The notes under the pieces were generated by a model. It was not told where the DNA came from. It saw only the letters and a list, made by a program, of their open reading frames with translations, and ran no database searches. From positions 1 through 64,000 of the forward strand of contig CAXSAZ010000007.1 in the NCBI GenBank assembly GCA_964235485.1: 64,000 nucleotides of DNA. Direction: 5' to 3'. Position numbers and translations under genes: made by a program. Each line of letters starts with the position of its first letter. Position 1 is the stretch's first letter. Below, in pieces: positions 42,961 through 50,538 of this stretch. The stretch is from CAHJXG01 sp964235485. GTDB taxonomy: Bacteria > Pseudomonadota > Alphaproteobacteria > Acetobacterales > Acetobacteraceae.

Positions 42961-43728
42961 TTGATCGATTCGCATTGCCACCTGGACATGTTCGACCCGG
43001 CGGAACTTGACGCCGTGCTCCAGCGGGCCGCGGATGCCGGGGTCGGCGAGATGATCACCATCGGCACGCGGCTGGCGGAGAGCGCGCCTCTGATTGCCTT
43101 GGCGCGGCGCCCCGGCGTGTGGTGCACCGTCGGCGTCCACCCGCACAATGCCGGCGACGGGCCGGTGGCCGACGCGGCCACCATTGCCAAGCTGGCGGAC
43201 GACCCGCGAGTGGTCGGCATCGGCGAGTCCGGGCTGGACTACTTCTACGACAAGGCGCCGCGCGACATGCAGCAGGCGAGCTTTCGCCAGCACATCCGCG
43301 CCGCGCGCCTGGCCGGGCTTCCTTTGGTGATCCATGCGCGCGATGCCGATCAAGACATCGCAGCGATCCTGCATGAGGAGTGGGATGCCGGCGGGCCGTT
43401 CCAATTCGTCCTGCACTGCTTCAGTTCCGGCCGGGTTTTGGCGGAGGATGCTCTGAGTCTGGGCGGATACGTCAGCTTGTCCGGTATTCTGACGTTTCCG
43501 AAATCTGATGCTTTGCGTGCCATCGCCCGCGACATTCCGGCGGAGCGGCTGCTGGTGGAAACCGACGCGCCCTATTTGGCGCCTGTGCCCTTCCGCGGAA
43601 AGCGTAATGAACCCGGCCATGTCGTCGAGACGGCGCGCGTGCTGGCGGATTTGCGCGGGATGTCGCTTGCGGCCTTGGACGCATTGACGACCGGCAACGT
43701 TCGTGCTTTGTTCAAGCGTATGGCCTAG
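42961..43728 (+). CDS. tatD: TatD family metal-dependent hydrolase
   Basis: Amidohydrolase-fold nuclease or deoxyribonuclease of the TatD family. The TTG start at 42961 gives MIDSHCHLDMF, 255 residues; earlier in-frame ATGs lie inside metG. Metal ligands appear in DSHCHLD, GIGESGLDYF, VIHARD, LHCFSSG and VETDAPYLAP. It follows metG by 10 bases and precedes a metallo-beta-lactamase-fold gene by 2 bases; that trio is conserved in many proteobacteria. Confidence 0.93.
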   Translation: MIDSHCHLDMFDPAELDAVLQRAADAGVGEMITIGTRLAESAPLIALARRPGVWCTVGVHPHNAGDGPVADAATIAKLADDPRVVGIGESGLDYFYDKAPRDMQQASFRQHIRAARLAGLPLVIHARDADQDIAAILHEEWDAGGPFQFVLHCFSSGRVLAEDALSLGGYVSLSGILTFPKSDALRAIARDIPAERLLVETDAPYLAPVPFRGKRNEPGHVVETARVLADLRGMSLAALDALTTGNVRALFKRMA

Positions 43729-43730
43729 CG

Positions 43731-44546
43731 ATGCCGCGCGTGACCATCCTTGGCTGCGGCGGGTCAGCAGGCGTTCCGCAAATTGGCGGGGACGACGGCC
43801 GTGGCGATTGGGGGGCCTGCGACCCGGCCGAGCCGCGCAATCGCCGCACCCGGTCCAGTATCGTCATCGAAAGCGACACGGGCGAGCGGTTGCTGGTGGA
43901 CACGTCGCCCGACATGCGTGGCCAGTTGCTGGCCTGCGGGGTGCCGCGGGTGGATGCGATCCTGTTCACGCACGCCCATGCAGATCACGTGCTCGGCATC
44001 GACGACGTTCGCATCCTCAACCGCATCGTAAACCGGCCCATTGATGCGTTCGCCACGGCAAGAACTTTAGCGGAGCTGAGCAAGCGCTTCGATTATGCGT
44101 TCCAACCCTGGACGCAGCCGTACTTCTTCCGGCCGGTGCTTGCGCCGCGCGTCGTCGAGCCGGGGCAGACGGTCGAGGCTGCGGGCCTGCAGGTGCAGTT
44201 GTTTGAGCAGGATCATGGCTTCATGCCGACGCTCGGCCTGCGCATCGGCGGGTTTGGCTACTCGACCGATGTTGCCATTCTGGACGAGACCGCATTTGCA
44301 GCGTTGGCCGGGGTGGACACCTGGGTTGTGGATTGCTTTCAGCGCCAGGCGCACAAGACGCATGCGAGCCTGGAGCAGGTGCTCCAGTGGGCCGAACGCC
44401 TGCGTCCGCGCCGGGTCGTGCTGACGCACATGGGCTATGACGTTGATTGGGCGTGGATGAAGCGGCATCTGCCACCGTATATTGAACCTGCCTATGACGG
44501 GTTGTCGCTGGAGGTTCCTGCTTCTGAGCGCCATGACTTTCCATAA
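43731..44546 (+). CDS. Metallo-beta-lactamase-fold phosphodiesterase (PhnP/RNase Z-like)
   Basis: 271 residues. Metal ligands are in FTHAHADHVLGID (His81, His83, Asp85, His86), with the N-terminal block ILGCGGSAGVPQIGGDDGRGDWG typical of the PhnP-like group, and LTHMGYDVDW near the end. The likely activity is phosphodiester hydrolysis; the natural substrate is not evident because no phosphonate genes are nearby. It ends the tmk-holB-metG-tatD cluster. Confidence 0.88.
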   Translation: MPRVTILGCGGSAGVPQIGGDDGRGDWGACDPAEPRNRRTRSSIVIESDTGERLLVDTSPDMRGQLLACGVPRVDAILFTHAHADHVLGIDDVRILNRIVNRPIDAFATARTLAELSKRFDYAFQPWTQPYFFRPVLAPRVVEPGQTVEAAGLQVQLFEQDHGFMPTLGLRIGGFGYSTDVAILDETAFAALAGVDTWVVDCFQRQAHKTHASLEQVLQWAERLRPRRVVLTHMGYDVDWAWMKRHLPPYIEPAYDGLSLEVPASERHDFP

Positions 44547-44584
44547 TATGCATTACCGGACTGATGGGTGGCCAAGTCGCTGGC

Positions 44585-45490
44585 TCAGTGAAACCGCAGA
44601 ACCAGCACCACCCCGAGCACGATCAACACCAGCCCGGCCATATCGGCACGGCGCAGCGACTCTTTCAGGTAAAACCGGCTGAAGAGCAAGGTGAACACCA
44701 TTTCCACTTGGCCCAAGGTCCGCACGAGGGCCACCGGCGCCAAGGCAAAGCTTACGAACCAGCACGCCGACCCTCCGGCCGAGAGCGCACCAACCCAAGC
44801 CGAACTGCGCCATGACGAGAACGCGGCGCGCAGACCCGCCGGCTCGCGCCAGGCCATGTAGCCGCCCTGCATGAATGTTTGCAGGACATTGGTCACCACC
44901 AACGCGAATAATGCGCCCAGGACAGCGTTCGAAGCGGCAAGCGCCACCGTCGCAGCCTTGATGCCGACACCAGCCAAGGCAAAGCCGGCGCCGGCTCCCA
45001 AGCCGCACAATGCCGCCGGCTGCACCGTGGCGCGCAGCAGTGTTCCCGGGTGCAAACCGCGTCCAGCCAGCGACAAGGTCAGCACGCCGCAAGCGCCGAC
45101 GCCGATGCCGAACCACGCCGCTGGCGCCAGCGCCTCGCCCAGTAGCAGCCAAGACAGCAGCGCCGCCTGCACCGCATCGGTCTTGGCATAGGCCGTGCCA
45201 ACAGCGAAGTTGCGATGTCCGAACGCCATGATGAGCAAAGACGTGCCAAGCACCTGGGCAAGCCCCGCCGCCGCGCAGGCAAGAACGAAGGCCAGGGTGG
45301 GAAACGGCAGCACGGCCCCGCTTGCCGCCCAGTAGGACAGCAACAGCACCAACCCGACCGGCACGGCGTATAGATAGCGCACAAGCCCCGCCGTACCGAC
45401 CGAAAGATGGCCGCGCAGACGCTGTTGCAAGGCCGTACGCCAAGTCTGGAACAACGCCGCGACCAGCGTGATCGGCACCCATGGCGGCAT
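44585..45490 (-). CDS. DMT/EamA-type membrane transporter
   Basis: 301 residues with about ten hydrophobic helices in two similar halves, the drug/metabolite transporter layout. Helix text includes VPVGLVLLLSYWAASGAVL, FALAGVGIKAATVALAASNA and MAGLVLIVLGVVLVL. Substrate unknown; members export amino acids, nucleotides or drugs. It is alone on its strand, convergent with the phosphodiesterase gene (38 bases) and divergent from the small secreted-protein gene (144 bases). Confidence 0.85.
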   Translation of the reverse strand: MPPWVPITLVAALFQTWRTALQQRLRGHLSVGTAGLVRYLYAVPVGLVLLLSYWAASGAVLPFPTLAFVLACAAAGLAQVLGTSLLIMAFGHRNFAVGTAYAKTDAVQAALLSWLLLGEALAPAAWFGIGVGACGVLTLSLAGRGLHPGTLLRATVQPAALCGLGAGAGFALAGVGIKAATVALAASNAVLGALFALVVTNVLQTFMQGGYMAWREPAGLRAAFSSWRSSAWVGALSAGGSACWFVSFALAPVALVRTLGQVEMVFTLLFSRFYLKESLRRADMAGLVLIVLGVVLVLRFH

Positions 45491-45634
45491 CGGCCTTTCA
45501 TCCCTCCCCGTGCGGCGCGCAACCTATCCTGCCTGCATTCTGCAACGGATGCACAGCGCGGTGGGCGCATAGAAAACGCATGGACAACTTTGCTGCAGGC
45601 CTAGCGTTCCGACCACTCAAGGAGCCAGAAAGCC

Positions 45635-45919
45635 ATGCGACTGATCATTGCGATGCTCGCCGTTAGCCTGCTGTCCGGCGCCGCATGGGCGCAGGCAGAG
45701 AAGCCTCCGGAGAAGGTCTGGACCGCGGCGCCCGTGCCGGGCAACCTGCCGTCGAACCCGCCTCCCGCGGATCGGGCGGGCAACACGACTGGGGCGGACT
45801 CTTCGTCTCCGTTCAGCTCCCGTCCGCTGGGCGCTCAACTGGACAGCAAGCCGACCGACATGACCCGCGACGGGGGTGGACCCGGCACCGACTCGGTGAC
45901 GCCCAACCTGTCCCGATGA
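45635..45919 (+). CDS. Small secreted Pro/Ser-rich protein of unknown function
   Basis: 94 residues. A clear signal peptide (MRLIIAMLAVSLLSGAAWA, cleavage probably before Gln20) is followed by about 75 residues rich in Pro, Asn, Asp, Gly, Ser and Thr with no predicted regular fold. AAGGAG lies 10 bases before the ATG, which supports real translation. I recognise no family. It sits between divergent transporter and convergent hydratase genes and so has its own promoter. Confidence 0.7.
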   Translation: MRLIIAMLAVSLLSGAAWAQAEKPPEKVWTAAPVPGNLPSNPPPADRAGNTTGADSSSPFSSRPLGAQLDSKPTDMTRDGGGPGTDSVTPNLSR

Positions 45920-45928
45920 GGTGTGCTG

Positions 45929-46684
45929 CTAGGCGCCTTTGAACGTGGGGGCGCGCTTTTCAAGGAACGCCGCCCTGCCCTCAGCATGGTCGGCCGTCAG
46001 GAACAGCGCCGACTGCGTGTCGCGTTCCCAATCCAAGGCCGCGTCCAACCCGGCGGCAAGGTATTGCCGGGTCAGGGCGACCGGCAAGGGCGCGGCATCA
46101 TGGAACAGCGCGGCGCGGGCCAGGGCGGCTTGCAGCGCCGTGCCGGACGGGACGACGTGGTCCACCATGCCAACCGCGACGGCCCGCCCCGCATCGGTCG
46201 GCTCGCCGTAGAGCAAAACCTGCCGCGCCCGGCCCTGGCCGATCCGCGCCGGCAGAGTATGCAGCAGGCCCAGGTCGGCGACCAAGCCGACCTTGCCGAA
46301 CCCGGCGGCGAACCGCGCATCCTCGGCGGCCACCACGGTGTCGCAGCACATCGCGACCGACAGCCCGGCGCCGACGCACCAGCCCTCCACCGCCGCGACG
46401 ACCGGCTTGCTGCCTTTGATCAGCAGCCGCACCAGCCGGTGCGTCAAGCGGAACCGCTCCCGCCCGGCGGCGAGGTCTGCCACATCCATGCCGCTGATGT
46501 CGCCCCCGGCGCTGAAGGTTCCCCCGGCGCCGGTGATAACGATGGCGTGCAGCGCCCGGTCGGCTTCGATGGCTTCCAGCGCGTCTACCAGGCGTTGGCG
46601 CATCGGCATGGCCAGGGCGTTGCGCCGCTCCGGGTAATCGAGCGTCAAGACGGCGGTGGCGCCCTCGCGGGTTTCGCTCAGCAT
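45929..46684 (-). CDS. Enoyl-CoA hydratase/isomerase family protein
   Basis: 251 residues from the ATG at 46684, which leaves a 19-base gap after the synthetase gene; a longer form would overlap it. Crotonase fold: FSAGGDISGMD (57-67) and the second oxyanion loop GWCVGAGLSVAM. The active-site region GKVGLVADLG has Asp where hydratases carry Glu, as in PaaG/ECI-like isomerases, so hydration versus double-bond isomerisation is open. Last gene of a four-gene CoA-thioester operon. Confidence 0.88.
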   Translation of the reverse strand: MLSETREGATAVLTLDYPERRNALAMPMRQRLVDALEAIEADRALHAIVITGAGGTFSAGGDISGMDVADLAAGRERFRLTHRLVRLLIKGSKPVVAAVEGWCVGAGLSVAMCCDTVVAAEDARFAAGFGKVGLVADLGLLHTLPARIGQGRARQVLLYGEPTDAGRAVAVGMVDHVVPSGTALQAALARAALFHDAAPLPVALTRQYLAAGLDAALDWERDTQSALFLTADHAEGRAAFLEKRAPTFKGA

Positions 46685-46703
46685 GGACGGCCGCAGGTGT
46701 CGG

Positions 46704-48809
46704 TCATCCGGCGTTTCCGAGTTCGATGACCGCATCGGCGGCATAGGCCCCCTCCCCGTCCGGCATGGCGAACACCGGGTTGAGGTCAACCGAGCGCAGC
46801 CGCGGCCCGGCCTGGTGCGCGAACACGGACAAGCGGGACAGCATCACCGAAAGGGCCGCGATGTCCGCCGGCGGCCGGCCGCGTGTGCCCAGCAGGACCG
46901 GGGCGGCCCGGAGCGAGCGGATCATCCGCTCCGCCACATCGGGGCCGAACGGGCAACGGTGCAGGGCCACGTCGCGCAGCACTTCAACGAAAATGCCGCC
47001 CAGGCCGACCATGGCCACGGGTCCGAACACCGGGTCGCGCTGGATGCCCAGGATGCACTCGACGCCGCCACGGAGCTGCTTGGCAACCAGGACACCCTCG
47101 ATCCGAGCTGCCGGCATGGCCGCCGCTGCCCGGTCGAGCAAGGTGGCGAAGCCGGCCCGCACGGCATCCGCGCCGTGTACGTCCAGGATCACGCCGCCGA
47201 TCTCCGATTTGTGGATAATGTCGGGCGAGAGGACCTTGAGCACGACCGGGTAGCCCATGTGCTCGCCCGCCTCCACCGCGGTGTCCGGGGTGGCGCAGGC
47301 GGCTTCGGGCGCGGCGGGGATGCCGGCCTGCGCAAGGATGCGCTTGGCGGTGGCCTCGGACGGGCTGTCGGGCGGCAGGTCCACGGTGGGGACCACTGGC
47401 GGCGGCAGGCCGGGGATGCTCGCGAACGCTTCCCCGAACCGGCCCATGGCGTGGATGGCGACGGTGGCGCGGGTCGGGTCCTCGAACACCGTGAAGCCGT
47501 CCGCCTCGTACTCGCGGATGCGCTCCGGCGGCGCCACGACCGACAGCACGAACAGCCGGTCCGGGTGCCGGGCCTTGGACGCCTTCATCTGCTCGCGCAG
47601 CCTCGGCGCGATGCTGTCGGCCCCGCCAACCTGGGTGAAGAAGCCGAGCACGGAGGCGTAGCCGCCATCCTCGATCATCGAGTCGGTGAAGCGGCCGATC
47701 AGGCTCATGTCGTTGAACGCCTGCGCGGTGCAGTCCACGGGGTTGCGGGGCGCAGCGAAGGGGACCATGGCCTTGAGCCGCGCCTGCGCGTCGGGCGGCA
47801 TCTCCGGCATCGGCAGGCCGAGCGCCTCGGCCGCGTCCGAGATCAGAACGCCGGCGCCGCCGCTGATGGTGATGACGCCGAGCGTGTTGCGGGCCGGGTA
47901 GATCCGCCGGGTCGCCGTGGTCGCGATGTCCAGCATTTCCTCGGTGGTGCGGGCGCGGACGACGCCGAACTCCGCCAGCACAGCGTTTGTCACGGCGTCG
48001 TTGCCGGCGATGGATGCGGTGTGCGACTGCGCGGCGTGCGCGCCGAGCGCGCTGGTGCCGACCTTCATCATCACGACCGGCTTGCGGGCAGCCCGGGCGG
48101 CGGCAAGGGCGGCGAGGAAACTGTCGGCTTCGCGGATGCCCTCGGCATAGGCGGCGATCACGTCGGTGTCGGGGTCCTCGGCCAGCCAGCCGATCACGTC
48201 GCCGACCGTCACGTCGCCCTCGTTGCCCGTGGTGACGCAGATCGGCGTGCCGATGTTGCGGTTGCGCGCGGTGGCGAACATGTGGGTGCCGTAGGCGCCG
48301 CTTTGGCTGGCGATGCCGATGCGGCCGGGCGGCGGCCAGCCATTCTCGAACGAGGAGGAGAAGATCGGGTAGAAGCCGATGTGCGCGTTGAACAGGCCGA
48401 GGCAGTTGGGACCCAGCAGGCGCATCCCGTGCTGCCTCGCCGCCACGAGCATCTGGTTCTGCGCCAGGGACCCCGCCCCGTCCATCTCCGCAAACCCGGC
48501 GGTGAAAACGATGGCCGAGCGCACGCCCCGTGCCCCGAGGTCGCCCACCGCCTGCACTGCAAGTTCCGCCGGGACGGCGACGATGGCAGCATCCGGCACC
48601 GTGGGTAGGTCCGCGATGCTGGCATAAGCCGGGAGGCCCTGCACCTCCGCGCGGTTCGGGTTCACGGGCATGATGGTACCCGCAAACTTCTGCGACAGCA
48701 TGTAGGAGATCGGCCGCCCGCCGATGCGGGTGGGATCGTTGCTGGCCCCCAGCACGGCGATGCTGCGGGGCCGCAGCATGGTGTCCAGGCTGGAGAACCG
48801 GCCGCTCAA
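46704..48809 (-). CDS. Acyl-CoA synthetase, NDP-forming (acetate-CoA ligase family)
   Basis: 701 residues from a TTG at 48809 that overlaps the upstream stop (TTGA). It has a CoA-binding domain (AVLGASNDPTRIGGRP), succinyl-CoA-ligase-like domains with SQSGAYGTHM and the phospho-His region SHTASIAGNDAV, and a C-terminal ATP-grasp domain (VVLKVLSPDIIHKSEIGG). This fused alpha-beta layout makes acyl-CoA from an acid, CoA and ATP (or the reverse). The acid is unknown. The context of thiolase-like and crotonase genes suggests activation of a short or branched carboxylic acid. Confidence 0.9.
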   Translation of the reverse strand: MSGRFSSLDTMLRPRSIAVLGASNDPTRIGGRPISYMLSQKFAGTIMPVNPNRAEVQGLPAYASIADLPTVPDAAIVAVPAELAVQAVGDLGARGVRSAIVFTAGFAEMDGAGSLAQNQMLVAARQHGMRLLGPNCLGLFNAHIGFYPIFSSSFENGWPPPGRIGIASQSGAYGTHMFATARNRNIGTPICVTTGNEGDVTVGDVIGWLAEDPDTDVIAAYAEGIREADSFLAALAAARAARKPVVMMKVGTSALGAHAAQSHTASIAGNDAVTNAVLAEFGVVRARTTEEMLDIATTATRRIYPARNTLGVITISGGAGVLISDAAEALGLPMPEMPPDAQARLKAMVPFAAPRNPVDCTAQAFNDMSLIGRFTDSMIEDGGYASVLGFFTQVGGADSIAPRLREQMKASKARHPDRLFVLSVVAPPERIREYEADGFTVFEDPTRATVAIHAMGRFGEAFASIPGLPPPVVPTVDLPPDSPSEATAKRILAQAGIPAAPEAACATPDTAVEAGEHMGYPVVLKVLSPDIIHKSEIGGVILDVHGADAVRAGFATLLDRAAAAMPAARIEGVLVAKQLRGGVECILGIQRDPVFGPVAMVGLGGIFVEVLRDVALHRCPFGPDVAERMIRSLRAAPVLLGTRGRPPADIAALSVMLSRLSVFAHQAGPRLRSVDLNPVFAMPDGEGAYAADAVIELGNAG

Positions 48810-49957
48810 AGCGCCGCCGCCGTGCCCAGCAGCGCCGTGCACTGGCTGGACAGCGTGCCGCCATTGCCGTGCACGAGGGCGACATCGAGGCCCGCCACCT
48901 GCCGTTCCCCGGCATGGCCGCGCAACTGGGTCACGGCTTCTAGGATCAGGAACATGCCATACATGCCGGGATGCACGCAGGACAGCCCGCCGCCGTTGGT
49001 GTTGACCGCGAGCCGCCCGCCGGGCGCGATGGCGCCGCCTTGGACGAATGGACCCCCCTCCCCCTTGGCGCAGAAACCGAGGTCTTCCAGGAACAGCAGC
49101 GTGTTGATCGTGAAGGCGTCATACAGCATGGCCAACCGCACCTCGGACGGCAGGACGCCCGCCATGGCGTAGGCGCGCGGCCCGCTGTCGGTGGCGGCGG
49201 TGATCGTGAGGTCCGGCATGGCCATCACGGCCCGGTGCCAGCCAGCCCCGGCCGCGCCCAGCAGATACGCCGGCGGATGCCTGAGGTCGCGGGCGCGGTC
49301 CGCCCGCACCAGCACGCAAGCGCCGCCGCCGTCCGTCACCAGGCAGCAATCGGCGGTGGTCAACGGGTCGCTCACCATGCGGGCGCCCAGCGCATCATCG
49401 ACCGAGAGCGGTCCGCGGGCAAAGGCGGCCGGGTTCAGGTTGGCCCAAGCGCGGGCGGCAACGGCCACCTCCGCCAGCATGGCGCGGGTGGTGCCGAACT
49501 GGTGCATGTGCCGGCTGGCCGCCAGGGCGTAGGCAGTGATGGGATGGCGCGGCTTGTAGGGTGCTTCATGCGGCTGCGGCTCGCTCATGGAGACCAGGCG
49601 GCCACCCGCGGTGCGCTGGTTGCTGCCGTAGCAGATCAGCGCCGCGTCGCACAGCCCGGCGTCCAATGCCAACGCGGCACTGAGCAAGTGCGCCTCGAAG
49701 CTCGACCCGCCGACGTTGGTGCCGTCGAAGTAGCGGGGTCGGATGCCGAGGTACTCGGCGACGGAAAGCGTCGGAAAGGTATGGGTGCTGGTCGCGGCAA
49801 AGATGCCGTCGATGTCCTGCAAGGCAAGCCCGGCATCGGCAACGGCGGCCAGCGCGGCCTCCGCCATCAGTTCGTTGGGGGTGCGGCCCGGCGCCTCGCC
49901 GCAGCCGGCCGAGCCGATGCCGACCACCGCCACCCGGCCGCGGAGCGGATGCGTCAT
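48806..49957 (-). CDS. Thiolase-like protein (SCP-x/lipid-transfer type) lacking the nucleophilic Cys
   Basis: 383 residues from the ATG at 49957, which overlaps the DUF35 stop by 4 bases. The fold is recognisable from MAEAALAAVADAGLALQDID, the segment TNVGGSSFEAHLLSAALAL (80-98), VTDGGGACVLVRADRARD and NTNGGGLSCVHPGMYG. In true SCP-x thiolases the segment at about 81-85 reads with a catalytic Cys; here it is Gly (Gly83 in my alignment), and the C-terminal Cys motif is replaced by VHGNGGTLSS. It is therefore unlikely to be a thiolase. Pairing with a DUF35 protein resembles the Ltp2-ChsH2 aldolase of steroid side-chain breakdown. Confidence 0.85.
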   Translation of the reverse strand: MTHPLRGRVAVVGIGSAGCGEAPGRTPNELMAEAALAAVADAGLALQDIDGIFAATSTHTFPTLSVAEYLGIRPRYFDGTNVGGSSFEAHLLSAALALDAGLCDAALICYGSNQRTAGGRLVSMSEPQPHEAPYKPRHPITAYALAASRHMHQFGTTRAMLAEVAVAARAWANLNPAAFARGPLSVDDALGARMVSDPLTTADCCLVTDGGGACVLVRADRARDLRHPPAYLLGAAGAGWHRAVMAMPDLTITAATDSGPRAYAMAGVLPSEVRLAMLYDAFTINTLLFLEDLGFCAKGEGGPFVQGGAIAPGGRLAVNTNGGGLSCVHPGMYGMFLILEAVTQLRGHAGERQVAGLDVALVHGNGGTLSSQCTALLGTAAAL

Positions 49958-50316
49958 GCCGCCTGCTCCGGGACGAAGACGACCAGCGGCGCGCCGTCCT
50001 GCTCGATGATGCGGGCGCGGACACGGACGCCAATCGGCACGGTCTCGATCCCGTCGATGCGGGTCATCATGCGCGGCCCCTCGTCGAGGTCCACCAGGGC
50101 GACGTTGTAGGACCCGTCCCGCGTGCGGTTCAGCGTGATGGCGTAAACGGTGGCGAGGCCGCTGGCCGCGACCCATTCCAAATCCTGCTCCCCGGTGCCG
50201 GGAACGGCAACGCGCGGGTAGAAGACGTGGACGCCGGTGGCGCGGCTTCGTTGGATCATGAAGCGCCCTTCTCGCAGATGGGCGCGATACTCGGCCTCTG
50301 GCCCGGGACCTGTCAT
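49954..50316 (-). CDS. OB-fold DUF35 protein without zinc-ribbon cysteines
   Basis: 120 residues from the ATG at 50316. The C-terminal OB-fold is clear from DLEWVAASGLATVYAITLNR, YNVALVDLDEGPRMMTRI and the closing VVFV. The N-terminal rubredoxin-like zinc ribbon of this family is replaced by a segment with no cysteine (GRFMIQRSRATGVHVFYPRV); there is no Cys in the whole protein. DUF35 proteins form complexes with partner thiolases or aldolases, and here the partner gene overlaps by 4 bases. First gene of the four-gene operon. Confidence 0.87.
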   Translation of the reverse strand: MTGPGPEAEYRAHLREGRFMIQRSRATGVHVFYPRVAVPGTGEQDLEWVAASGLATVYAITLNRTRDGSYNVALVDLDEGPRMMTRIDGIETVPIGVRVRARIIEQDGAPLVVFVPEQAA

Positions 50317-50538
50317 GCCAGCACCGAGCCGCCGCCACGGCAATTGCCTACTTGACGCGCTGATAGCAGCAGCGGCGCCGAGGCCGACACGGAGCTTTGG
50401 CCGGGACGGATCAGGGTCACGGATGCGCCTCCCAATTGCTTGCCACGACCATGCCAGGTCTGAAGGGCGGCGTGTAGGCGTTGCGACCAAGTTCCGCAAA
50501 AGTTACTTGGCTTCGATAAGGGAAGTACCCGCTTTGGG
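50317..50538. other. Intergenic region upstream of the DUF35 operon
   Basis: This 222-base stretch between the amidase stop and the DUF35 start is the longest gap in the window. I see no tRNA, convincing small gene or terminator. On the minus strand TTGCGG, 17 bases, TACACG lies upstream of the operon and is a weak promoter guess only. Confidence 0.3.

Noticed and set aside
46656..48608. 650-codon plus-strand open frame opposite the acyl-CoA synthetase
   Set aside because: It is a GC-rich antisense shadow with His/Arg/Gly-rich low-complexity translation and no recognisable domain; the minus-strand gene has full family motifs.
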